Below, in pieces: positions 34,946 to 47,453 of a DNA stretch of 64,000 bases. Every line of letters begins with the position of its first letter. Positions within the stretch are counted from its first letter, which is position 1. Source of the stretch: Hydractinia symbiolongicarpus. Its lineage: Eukaryota; Cnidaria; Hydrozoa; Anthoathecata; Hydractiniidae. The position numbers and the translations under genes are program-made. Where the stretch lies: assembly GCF_029227915.1 (NCBI RefSeq), contig NC_079876.1, forward strand, positions 20,462,001-20,526,000. The letters run 5' to 3'. The notes beneath the pieces are model-generated. The model was not told the DNA's origin and searched no databases. It saw only the letters and a list, made by a program, of their open reading frames with translations.

Positions 34946-37900
34946 AGGCTAGCATCGGTCTATTCCTTCTACACTCACTGGACTACGACGTTTCAAGTCG
35001 TTTTCCTTCGCGCCATGGTCTTGCAATGCAGTGAAATACGTGTAAAGGCTTATAAGGACTGTTATATGGCCTTTTGGCGCCTAATAAAGGCCTAACACCT
35101 AAAACACGTGGTTCGACGTGTCTGCGCAGGTTACCATCGGTCTATTCCTTCCACCCTCAAAGGACTACGACGTCTCAAGTCACTTTCCAACGCGCCATTG
35201 TCTTACAACATAGTGAACTACGTGTAGAGGCCTCTAAAGACTGTTACATGGCCCTTTGCCACCTAACAAAGGTCCTACACGTAAATCACGTGGTTCCACG
35301 AGCCTGCGCAGGTTAACATCGGTCTATTCCTTCTACATTCAATAGACTACGACGTTTTAACACATTTTCCATCGCGCCATGGCCTTGCAACACTGTAAAC
35401 TACCTGTAGAGGCCTCTAAAGACTGTTAGATGGCCTTTTGACGTCTAGTAAAGGCTTTACACGTAAATCACGCGGTTCCACGAACCTACGCAGTTTACCA
35501 TCGGTCTATTCCTTCCAATCTCAATGGACTACGAGGTCTGAAGTCCTTCTCCGGCGCGCCATGGTCTTACAGCACAGTGAACTACGTGTAGAGGCCTCTA
35601 AGGCTGCTTTATGACCTTTTACCTCCTAATAAAAGCCTTACACGTAAATCACGTGGTCCACTTACTTCCGCAGGTTAACATCGGTCTATTCCTCTTACAC
35701 ATAATGAACTACGACGTCTCAAGTCTTTTTCCATCGTGCCATGATCTTACAACGCAGTGAACTACGTGTGGAGGCCTCTGAAGACTGTTATATGACCTTT
35801 TACGGCCTAAAAAAATCTTTACAGGTAAATCTCGTGGCTCCACGCACCTGCACAGTTTACCATCAGTATATTCCTTCAAATCTCAATGGACTACGACGTG
35901 TCAAGTCGGTTTCCGGCGCGCCATGGTCTTACAACACAGTGAACTACGCGTAGAGGCCTCTAAGGGCTGTTATATGACCTTTTGCCCCTTAATAAAAGCC
36001 TTACACGTAAAACATGTGGTTCCACGTGCATGCGCAGGTTATCATCGGTCTATTCCTTCCACACTCAACGGACTACGATGTCTCAAGTCGTTCTTCGGCG
36101 CACCCTGGTCTTACAGCACAGTGAACTACGTGTAAAGTCCTCTAAGGACTGTTATATGGCCCTTTACCACCTAACAAAGGCCATACACGTAAATAACGTG
36201 TTCCACGTGCTTGCGCAGTTTACCAGCAGTCCATTCCTTTCACTCTCAATGGGCTACAACGTCTCAAGTTGTTTTCCATCACGCCATGGTCTCACAACAC
36301 AGTAAACTACCTGTAGAGGCCTCTAAGGCCTGTTATATGACCTTTTACCACCTAATAAAAGCCTTACACGTAAAACATGTGGTTCCATGTGTTAGCCCGG
36401 GTAAACATCGGTCTATTCCTGCCACACTCAACGGACTACGATGTCTCAAGTTGTTTTCTGGCGCACCGTGGTCTTACAGCACAGTGAACTACGTGTAAAG
36501 GCCTCTAAGGACTGTTATATGGCCTTTTGCCGCCTAATAAAGACCTTACACGTAATTCACGTGGTTTGACGTGTCTGTGCAGGTAACCATCGGTCTATTC
36601 CTACCACTCTCAATGGACTACGACGTCTTAAGACGCTTTCCATCGCGCCATAGTCTTACAACACAGTGAACTACGTGTGGAGGCCTCTGAAGACTGTTAT
36701 ATGACCTTTTACGGCCTAAAAAAATCTTTACAGGTAAATCTCGTGGCTCCACGCACCTGCACAGTTTACCATTAGTATATTCCTTCCACTCTCAATGGAC
36801 TACGACGTGTCAAGTCGGTTTCCGGCGCGCCATGGTCTCACAACACAGTGAACTACGTGTAGAGGCCTCTAAGGGCTGTTATATGACCTTTTGACCCTTA
36901 ATAAAAGCCTTACACGTAAAACATGTGGTTCCACGTGCATGCGCAGGTTACCATCGGTCCCTTCCTGCCACACTCAACGGACTACGATGTCTCAAGTCGT
37001 TTTCTGGCGCACCGTGGTCTTACAGCACAGTGAACTACGTGTAAAGGCCTCTAAGGACTGTTATATGGCCTTTTGCTGCCTAATAAAGGCCTTACACCTA
37101 AAACACGTGGTTCGACGTGTCTTAGCAGGTTACCATCGGTCTATTCCTTTCACTCTCAATGGACTACGACGTCTCAAGTCGATTTCCAACGCGCCATGGT
37201 CTTACAACATTGTGAACTATGTGTAGAGGCCTCTAAAGACAGTTATATGGCCCTTTGCCACCTAACAAAGGTCCTACACGTAAATCACGTGGTTCCACGA
37301 GCCTGCGCAGGTTACCATCGGTCTATTCCTTCCACTCTCAATGGACTACGACGTCTCAAGTCGATTTCCAACGCGCCATGGTCTTACATCACAGTGAACT
37401 ACGTGTAGAGGCCTCTTAGGGCTGTTATTTGACTTTTTACCACCTAATAAAAGCCTTACACGTAAATCACGTGGTTCCACGTACTTCCGCAGGTTAACAT
37501 CGGTCTATTCCTCGTACACTTAATGGGCTACGACGTCTCAAGTCTTTTTCCATCGTGCCATGGTCTTACAACGCAGTGAAATACGTGTAAAGGCCTCTAA
37601 GGACTGTTATATGGCGTTTTGCCGCCTAGTAAAGGCCTTACACGTAATTCACGTGGTTCGACGTGTCTGCGCAGGTAACCATCGGTCTATTCCTACCACT
37701 CTCAATGGACTACGACGTCTTAAGACGCTTTCCATTGCGCCATGGTCTTACAACACTGTGAACTACTTGTAAAGGCTTCTGAAGACTGTTATATGACCTT
37801 CTGACGCCTAATAAAGGCTTTGCACGTAAATCACGTGATTTCACGTGCCTTAGAAGGTTAACATTGGTCTATTCCTTCTACACTCAATGGACTACGACGT

Positions 37901-38354
37901 CTGAACTTATTTTCCATAGCGCCATGGTCTTACAACACAGTAAAATACGTGTAGAGGCCTCTAAGGGCTGTTATATGACCTTTTACCACCTAACAAAGGC
38001 CCTACACGTAAATCACGTAGTTCCACGAATCTATGCAGTTTACCATCGTTCTATTCATTCCACTCTCAATGGACTACGACGTGTCAAGTCGGTTTCCGGC
38101 GCGCCATGGTCTCACAACACAGTGAACTACGCGTACAGGCCTCTAAGGGCTGTTATATGGCCCTTTGCCACCTAACAAAGGTCCTACACGTAAATCACGT
38201 GGTTCCACGAGCCTGCGCAGGTTAACATCGGTCTATTCCTTCTACACTCAATAGACTACGACGTTTCAACACATTTTCCATCGCGCCATGGCCTTACAAC
38301 ACTGTAAACTACGTGTAGAGGCCTCTTAGGGCTGTTATATGACCTTTTACCACC
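34946..38354 (+). repeat. Mosaic region between families C and D
   Basis: Pieces of several families follow one another: 34946-35316 resembles family A dimers, 35741-35930 and 36660-36850 contain A-tract monomers (35809 and 36718), 36891-37030 resembles the CCCTTCCTGCC monomers of families B and E, and 37560-38310 follows 31013-31763 (offset 6547). Two private one-base losses occur near 35602 (AAGGCTGC) and 35656 (GTGGTCCAC). No unit longer than a few monomers repeats in tandem. Confidence 0.76.
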
Positions 38355-38524
38355 TAATATAAGCCTTACACGGAATACACGTGGTTCCACGTACTTCCGC
38401 AGGTTAACATAAGCGTATTCTTCCAACACTCAATGAACCACGGCGTCTCAAGTCCTTTTCCATCGTGCCATGATCTTATAACGCAGTGAACTACGTGTAA
38501 AGGCCTCTAACGACTGTTATATGG

Positions 38525-38539
38525 CTTCTTCTTTTCTCC
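38525..38539 (+). repeat. Three-base-long pyrimidine-rich variant CTTCTTCTTTTCTCC (three copies)
   Basis: It replaces the usual CCTTTTGCCGCC segment and lengthens the monomer by three bases. It occurs once per super-HOR D unit, at 38525, 47624 and 55267. A similar tract without the extra bases (CTTCTTTCCTCC) stands near 39619, 43621, 51628 and 60543. Confidence 0.88.
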
Positions 38540-38836
38540 TAATGAAGACCTTACATCTAAAACACGTTGTTCAACGTGTCTGCGCATGTTACCATCGGTC
38601 TATTCCATCCACTCTCAATGGACTACGACGTCTCAAGTCGATTTCCAACGCGCCATGGTCTAACAACATAGTGAACTACGTGTAGAGGCCTCTAAGGGCT
38701 GTTATATGACCTTTTACCACCTAATGAAGCCTTTACACGTAAATCACGTGGTTCCACGTACTTCCGCAGGTTAACACCGGTCTATTCCTTCTGCACTCAA
38801 TAGACTACGACGTTTCAAGATATTTCCCATCGCGCC

Positions 38837-40235
38837 ATGGTCTTACAACGCAGTGAAATACGTGTAAAAGCCTCTAAGGACTGTTATATGGCCTTTTGCC
38901 GCCTAGTAAAGGCCTTACACGTAATTCACGTGGTTCGACGTGTCTGCGCAGGTAACCATCGGTCTATTCTTACCACTCTCAATGGACTACGACGTCTTAA
39001 GACGCTTTCCATCGCGCCATGGTCTTACAACACAGTGAACTACGTGTAGAGCCTCTAAGGGCTGTTATATGACCTTTTACCACCTAATAAAAGCCTTACA
39101 CGGAATACACGTGGTTCCACGTACTTCCGCAGGTTAACATCGGTCTATTCCTCCTACACTCAATATGCTACGACGTCTCAAGTCCTTTTCCATCGTGCCA
39201 TGATAGTACAACGCAGTGAACTATGTGTAGAGGCCTCCAAAGACTGTTATATGGCCCCTTACCACCTAACAAAGGCCCTACACGTACATCACGTGGTTCC
39301 ACGAACCTACGCAGTTTACCATCGGTCTATTCCTTCCAATCTCAATGGACTACGAGGTCTGAAGTCCTTTTCCGGCGCGCCGTGGTCTTACAGCACAGTG
39401 AATTACGTATAGAGACCTCTGAGGGTTGCTATATGACCTTCTACCACCTAATAGAAGCCTTACACCTAAATCACGTGGTTCCACGTACTTCGGCAGGTTA
39501 ACATCGGCGTTTTCCTCCAACACTCAATGAACTACGGCGTCTCAAGTCCTTTTCCATCGTGCCATGATCTTATAGCGCAGTGAACTACGTGTAAAGGCCT
39601 CTAACGACTGTTATATGGCTTCTTTCCTCCTAATGAAGACTTTACATCTAAAACACGTTGTTCGACGTGTCTGCGCATGTTACTATCAGTCTATTCCATC
39701 CACTCTCCATGGACTACGACGTCTCAAGTCGCTTTCCAACGCGCTATGGTCTTACAACACAGTGAACTATATGTAGAGGCCTCTAAAGACTGTTTTATAG
39801 CCCCTTGCCACCTAACAAAAGCCCTACACGTAAATCACGTGGTTCCTTGTGTTTGCGCAGGTTACCATCGGACTATTCCTTGCTCTCTCAATGCACTGCG
39901 ACGTCTCAAGTCCTTTTCTGGCGCGCCGTGGTCTTACAGCACAGTGAAATACGTATAAAGACCTCTTAGGGCTGTTATATGACCTTCTACCACCTAACAA
40001 AAGCCTTACACGTAAAACATGTGGTTCCATTTGTTAGCCCAGGTAAACATCGGTCTATTCCTTCTACACTCACTGGACTACGACGTTTCAAGTCGTTTTC
40101 CATCGGGCCATGGTCTTACAACGCAGTGAAATACGTGTAAAGGCCTCTAAGGACTGTTATATGGCCTTTTGCCGCCTAATAAAGGCCTTACACCTAAAAC
40201 ACGTGGTTCGACGTGCCTTAGCAGGTTACCATCGG
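38837..40235 (+). repeat. Left copy of a 4002-bp-spaced direct repeat in family D unit 1
   Basis: Landmarks 39200, 39677, 39824 and 40110 correspond to 43202, 43679, 43826 and 44112 (offset 4002). The homology starts near 38837 (offset 4001, owing to a one-base loss, GTAGAGCCTC, near 39050) and ends near 40235, where the monomer switches type. Only the right copy has equivalents in units 2 and 3. Confidence 0.78.
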
Positions 40236-43200
40236 TCTATTCCTACCACTCTCAATGGACTACGACGTCTTAAGACGCTTTCCATCTCGCCATGGTCTTA
40301 CAACGCAGTGAACTACGTGTAGAGTCCTCTTAGGGCTGTTATATGACCTTTTACCACCTAATAAAAACCTTACACGTAATACACGTGGTTCCACGTACTT
40401 CCGCAGGTTAACATCGGTCTATTCCATCCACTCTCCATGGACTACGACATCTCAAGTCGCTTTCCAACGCGCTATGGTCTTACAACACAGTGAACTATGT
40501 GTAGAGGCCTCCAAAGACTGTTGTATAGCCCTTTGCCACCTAACAAAAGCCGTACACGTAAATCACGTGGTTCCTCGTGCTTGCGCAGGTTACCATCGGT
40601 CTAGTCCTTGCTCTCTCAATGGACTGCGACGTCTCAAGTCCTTTTCCGGCGCGCCGTGGTCTTACAGCACAGTGAACTACGTGTAGAGGCCTCTAAGGAC
40701 TGTTATATGGCCTTTTGCCGCCTAATAAAGGCCTTACACCTAAAACACGTGGTTCGACGTGTCTGCGCAGATTACCATCGGTCTATTCCTTCCACTCTCA
40801 ATGGACTACGACGTCTCAAGTCGATTTCCAACGCGCCATGGTCTTACAACATAGTGAACTACGTGTAGAGGCCTCTAAAGACTATTATATGGACCTTTGC
40901 CACCTAACAAAGGTCCTACACGTAAATCACGTGGTTCCAGGAGCCTGCGCAGGTTAAAATCGGTCTATTCCTTCCACTCTCAATGGACTACGACGTCTCA
41001 AGTCGATTTCCAACGCGCCATGGTCTTACAACATAGTGAACTACGTGTAAAGGCTTCTGAAGACTGTTATATGACCTTCTGACGCCTAATAAAGGCTTTA
41101 CACGTAATTCACGTGGTTCGACGTGTCTGCGCAGGTAACCATCGGTCTATTCCTACCACTGTCAATGGACTACGACGTCTCAAGTCGTTTTCCAGCGCAC
41201 CGTGATCTTACAGAACGGTGAACTACGTGTAGAGGCCTCTAAAGACTGTTAGATGGCCTTTTGACGTCTAGTAAAGGCTTTACACGTAAATCACGTGGTT
41301 CCACGTGCCTGCGCAGTTTATCATCGGTACAGTCCTTCTGCCATAAATGGCCTAAAACGTCTCAAGTTGTTTTCCATTCTGCCATTGTGTTACAACATAG
41401 TATCATACGTGTAGAGGCCTCTAAAGAATGTTATATGGCCTGTTGCCGCCTAATAAAGGCTTTAAGGTAATTCACGGTGTTCGACGTGTCTGGGCAGGTA
41501 ACCATCGGCCTATTCCTACCACTCTCAATGGACTACGACGTCTCAAGTCTTTTTCCATCGTGCCATGGTCTTACAACGCAGTGAAATACGTGTAAAGGCC
41601 TCTAAGGACTGTTATATGGCGTTTTGCCGCCTAGTAAAGGCCTTACACGTAATTCACGTGGTTTGACGTGTCTGCGCAGGTAACCATCGGTCTATTCCTA
41701 CCACTCTCAATGGACTACGACGTCTTAAGACGCTTTCCATCGCGCCATGGTCTTACAACACAGTGAACTACGTGTAGAGTCCTCTTAGGGCTGTTATATG
41801 ACCTTTTACCACCTAATAAAAGCCTTACACGTAAATCACGTGGTTCCACGTACTTCCGCATGTTAACATCGGTCTATTCCTTCTGCACTCAATGGGCTAC
41901 GACGTCTCAAGTCCTTTTCCATCGTGCCATGATAGTACAACGCAGTGAACTATGTGTAGAGGCCTCCAAAGACTGTTATATGGCCCCTTACCACCTAACA
42001 AAGGCCCTACACGTACATCACGTGGTTCCACGAACCTACGCAGTTTACCATCGGTCTATTCCTTCCAATCTCAAAGGCTTAAAACGTCTCAAGTTGTTTT
42101 CCATTCCGCCTTTGTCTTACAACATAGTATAATACGTGTAGAGGCCTCTAAAGATTGTTATTTGGCCTGTTGCCGCCTAATAAAAGCTTTACACGTAATT
42201 CACGTGCTTCGACGTGTCTGCGCAGGTAACCATCGGTCTATTCCTACCACTCTCAATGAACTACGACGTGTCAAGTCGTTTTCCGGCGCGCCATGGTCTC
42301 ACAACACAGTGAACTACCTGTAGAGGCCTCTAAGGCCTGGTATATGACCTTTTACCACCTAATAAAAGCGTTACACGTAAAACATGTGGTTCCATGTGTT
42401 AGCCCAGGTAAAAATCGGTCTATTCCTTCTACACTAACTGGACTACGACGTTTCAAGTCGTTTTCCATCGCGCCATGGTTTACAACGGAGTGAAATACGT
42501 GTAAAGGCCTCTAATGACTGTTATATGGCCTTTTGCCGCCTAATAAAGGCCTGACACCTAAAACACGTGGTTCGACGTGTCTGCGCAGATTACCATCGGT
42601 CTATTCCTTCCACTCTCAATGGACTACGAGGTCTCAAGTCGCTTTCCAACGCGCCATGGTCTTACAACATAGTGAACTACGTGTAGAGGCCTCTAAGGAC
42701 TGTTATATGGCCCTTTGCCAACTAACAAAGGCCCTACACGTAAATCACGTGGTTCCACGTGCCTGCGCAGGTTAGCATCGGTCTATTCCTTCTACACTCA
42801 CTGGACTACGACGTTTTAAGTCGTTTTCCATCACGGCATGGTCTTACAACGCAGTGAAATACGTGTAAAAGCCTCTAAGGACTGTTATATGGCCTTTTGC
42901 CGCCTAGTAAAGGCCTTACACGTAATTCACGTGGTTCGACGTGTCTGCGCAGGTAACCATCGGTCTATTCCTACCACTCTCAATGGACTACGACGTCTTA
43001 AGACGCTTTCCATCGCGCCATGGTCTTACAACACAGTGAACTACGTGTAGAGTCCTCTTAGGGCTGTTATATGACCTTTTACCACCTAATAAAAGCCTTA
43101 CACGGAATACACGTGGTTCCACGTACTTCCGCAGGTTAACATCGGTCTATTCCTCCTACACTCAATGGGCTACGACGTCTCAAGTCCTTTTCCATCGTGC

Positions 43201-44871
43201 CATGATAGTACAACGCAGTGAACTATGTGTAGAGGCCTCCAAAGACTGTTATATGGCCCCTTACCACCTAACAAAGGCCCTACACGTACATCACGTGGTT
43301 CCACGAACCTACGCAGTTTACCACCGTTCTATTCCTTCCAATCTTAATGGACTACGAGGTCTGAAGTCCTTTTCCGGCGCGCCGTGGTCTTACAGCACAG
43401 TGAATTACGTATAGAGACCTCTGAGGGTTGTTATATGACCTTCTACCACCTAATAGAAGCCTTACACCTAAATCACGTGGTTCCACGTACTTCGGCAGGT
43501 TAACATCGGCGTATTCCTCCAACACTCAATGAACTACGGCGTCTCAAGTCCTTTTCCATCGTGCCATGATCTTATAACGCAGTGAACTACGTGTAAAGGC
43601 CTCTAACGACTGTTATATGGCTTCTTTCCTCCTAATGAAGACCTTACATCTAAAACACGTTGTTCGACGTGTCTGTGCATGTTACTATCGGTCTATTCCT
43701 TCCACTCTGCATGGACTACGACGTCTCAAGTCGCTTTCCAACGCGCCATGGTCTTACAACACAGTGAACTATGTGTACAGGCCTCTAAAGACTGTTTTAT
43801 AGCCCCTTGCCACCTAACAAAAGCCCTACTCGTAAATCACGTGGTTCCTTGTGCTTGCGCAGGTTACCATCGGACTATTCCTTGCTCTCTCAATGCACTG
43901 CGACATCTCAAGTCCTTTTCCGGCGCGCCGTGGTCTGACAGCACAGTGAAATACGTATAAAGACCTCTTAGGGCTGTTATATGACATTCTACCACCTAAC
44001 AAAAGCCTTACACGTAAAACATGTGGTTCCATGTGTTAGCCCAGGTAAACATCGGTCTATTCCTTCTACACTCACTGGACTACGACGTTTCAAGTCGTTT
44101 TCCATCGGGCCATGGTCTTACAACGCAGTGAAATACGTGTAAAGGCCTCTAAGGACTGTTATATGGCCTTTTGCCGCCAAATAAAGGCCTTACACCTAAA
44201 ACACGTGGTTCGACGTGCCTTAGCAGGTTACCATCGGTCTATTCCTTCCACTCTCAATGGACTACGACGTCTCAAGTCGATTTCCAACGCGCCATGGTCC
44301 TACAACATAGTGAATTACGTGTAGACGCCTCTAAGGGCTGTAATATGACCTTTTACCACCTAATAAAGGCTTTACACGTAAATCACGTGGTTCCACGTAC
44401 TTCCGCAGGTTAACACCGGTCTATTCCTTCTGCACTAAATAGACTACGACGTTTTAAGACATTTTCCATCGCGCCATGGTCTTACAACGCAGTGAAATAC
44501 GTGTAAAGGCCTCTAAGGACTGTTATATGGTCTTTTGCCGCCTAGTAAAGGCCTTACACGTAATTCACGTGGTTCGACGTGTCTGCGCAGGTAACCATCG
44601 GTCTATTCCTACCACTCTCAATGGACTACGACGTCTTAAGACGCTTTCCATCGCGCCATGGTCTTACAACGCAGTGAACTACGTGTAGAGTCCTCTTAGG
44701 GCTGTTATATGACCTTTTACCACCTAATAAAAGCCTTACACGTAAATCATGTGGTTCCATGTGTTAGCCCAGGTAAGCATCGGTCTATTCCATCTACACT
44801 CACTGGACTACGACGTTTCACGTCGTTTTCCATGGCGCCATGGTCTTACAACGCCTTGAAATACGTGTAAA

Positions 44872-45827
44872 GGCCTCTAAGGACTGTTATATGGCCTTTT
44901 GCCGCCTATTAAAGGCCTTACACCTAAAACACGTGGTTCGACGTGTCTGCGCAGATTACCATCGGTCTATTCCTTCCACTCTCAATGGACTACGACGTCT
45001 CAAGTCGATTTCCAACGCGCCATGGTCTTACAACATAGTGAACTACGTGTAGAGGCCTCTAAAGACTATTATATTTCCCTTTGCCACCTAACAAAGGTCC
45101 TACACGTAAATCACGTGGTTCCAGGAGCCTGCGCAGGTTACAATCGGTCTATTCCTTCCACTCTCAAAGGACTACGACGTCTCAAGTCGATTTCCAACGC
45201 GCCATGGTCTTACAACATAGTGAACTACATGTAAAGGCTTCTGAAGACTGTTATATGACCTTCTGACGCCTAATACAGGGTTTACACGCAAATCACGTGT
45301 TTCCACGTGCTTGCGCAGGTTACCATCGGTCTAGTCCTTGCTCTCTCAATGGACTGCGACGTCTCAAGTCCTTTTCCGGCGCGCCGTGGTCTTACAGCAC
45401 AGTGAACTACGTGTAGAGGCCTCTAAGGACTGTTATATGGCCTTTTGCCGCCTAATAAAGGCCTTACACCTAAAACACGTGGTTCGACGTGTCTGCGCAG
45501 ATTACCATCGGTCTATTCCTTCCACTCTCAATGGACTACGACGTCTCAAGTCGATTTCCAACGCGCCATGGTCTTACAACATAGTGAACTACGTGTAGAG
45601 GCCTCTAAAGACTATTATATTTCCCTTTGCCACCTAACAAAGGTCCTACACGTAAATCACGTGGTTCCAGGAGCCTGCGCAGGTTACAATCGGTCTATTC
45701 CTTCCACTCTCAAAGGACTACGACGTCTCAAGTCGATTTCCAACGCGCCATGGTCTTACAACATAGTGAACTACGTGTAAAGGCTTCTGAAGACTGTTAT
45801 ATGACCTTCTGACGCCTAATAAAGGCT
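44872..45827 (+). repeat. Near-tandem pair with 546-bp spacing
   Basis: About 410 bases at 44872-45281 recur at 45418-45827 with almost no change, including the unusual TATTATATTTCCC and CCAGGAGCC variants. The pair is also present in unit 2 (52906 and 53452), so it predates that duplication. In unit 3 only one copy is found (62004). Confidence 0.8.
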
Positions 45828-47453
45828 TTACACGTAATTCACGTGGTTCGACGTGTCTGCGCAGGTAACCATCGGTCTATTCCTACCACTCTCAATGGAC
45901 TACGACGTCTCAAGTCGTTTTCCAGCGCACCGTGATCTTACAGAACGGTGAACTACGTGTAGAGGCCTCTAAAGACTGTTAGATGGCCTTTTGACGTCTA
46001 GTAAAGGCTTTACACGTAAATCACGTGGTTCCACGTGCCTGCGCAGTTTATCATCGGTACAGTCCTTCTGCCATAAATGGCCTAAAACGTCTCAAGTTGT
46101 TTTCCATTCCGCCATTGTGTTACAACATAGTATAATACGTGTAAAGGCCTCTAAAGAATGTTATATGGCCTGTTGCCGCCTAATAAAGGCTTTACACGTA
46201 ATTCACGTGGTTCGACGTGTCTGCGCAGGTAACCATCGGTCTATTCCTACCACTCTCAATGAACTACGACGTGTCAAGTCGTTTTCCGGCGCGCCATGGT
46301 CTCACAACACAGTGAACTACCTGTAGAGGCCTCTAAGGCCTGGTATATGACCTTTTACCACCTAATAAAAGCGTTACACGTAAAACATGTGGTTCCATGT
46401 GTTAGCCCAGGTAAAAATCGGTCTATTCCTTCTACACTCACTGGACTACGACGTTTCAAGTCGTTTTCCATCGCGCCATGGTTTACAACGCAGTGAAATA
46501 CGTGTAAAGGCCTCTAAGGACTGTTATATGGCCTTTTGCCGCCTAATAGAAGCCTTACACCTAAATCACGTGGTTCCACGTACTTCCGCAGGTTAACATC
46601 GGCGTATTCCTCCAACACTCAATGAACTACGGCGTCTCAAGTCCTTTTCCATCGTGCCATGATCTTACAACGCAGTGAACTACGTGTAAAGGCCTCTAAG
46701 GACTGCTATATGGCCTTTTGCCCCCTAATAAAGGCCTTACACCTAAAACACGTGGTTCGACGTGTCTGCGCAGATTACAATCGGTCTATTCCTTCCACTC
46801 TCAATGGATTACGACGTCTCAAGTCGATTTCCAACGCGCCATGGTCTTACAACATAGTGAACTACGTGTAAAGGCTTCTGAAGACTGTTATATGACCTTC
46901 TGACGCCTAATAAAGGCTTTACACGTAATTCACGTGGTTCGACGTGTCTGCGCAGGTAACCATCGGTCTATTCCTTCTACACTCTCTGGACTACGACGTT
47001 TCAAGTCGTTTTCCATCGGGCCATGGTCTTACAACGCAGTGAAATACGTGTAAAGGCCTCTAAGGACTGTTACATCGCCTTTTGCCGCCTAATAAAGGCC
47101 TTACACCTAAAACACGTGGTTCGACGTGACTTAGCAGGTTACCATCGGTCTATTCCTTCCACTCTCAATGGACTACGACGTCTCAAGTCGATTTCCAATG
47201 CGCCATGGTCCTACAACATAGTGAATTACGTGTAGAGGCCTCTAAGGGCTGTTATATGACCTTTTACCACCTAACAAAGGTCCTACACGTAAATCACGTG
47301 GTTCCACGAGCCTGCGCAGGTTAACATCGGTCTATTCCTTCTACACTCAATAGACTACGACGTTTCAACACATTTTCCATCGCGCCATGGCCTTACAACA
47401 CTGTAAACTACGTGTAGAGGCCTCTTAGGGCTGTTATATGACCTTTTACCACC

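Larger units (their letters stand above)
38355..47453 (+). repeat. Super-HOR family D, unit 1 (~50 monomers, 9099 bp)
   Basis: I start the unit at the rare TAATATAAGCC variant (38355, 47454, 55097). It contains the +3-base pyrimidine-rich variant at 38525-38539, an internal 4002-bp direct repeat (38837-40235 and 42838-44237), and a near-tandem pair at 44872 and 45418. Parts align with unit 2 at offset 7643 (40600-41700) and others at 8007 (41860-46200), because unit 2 has two additional monomers at about 49340-49700. Confidence 0.84.
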
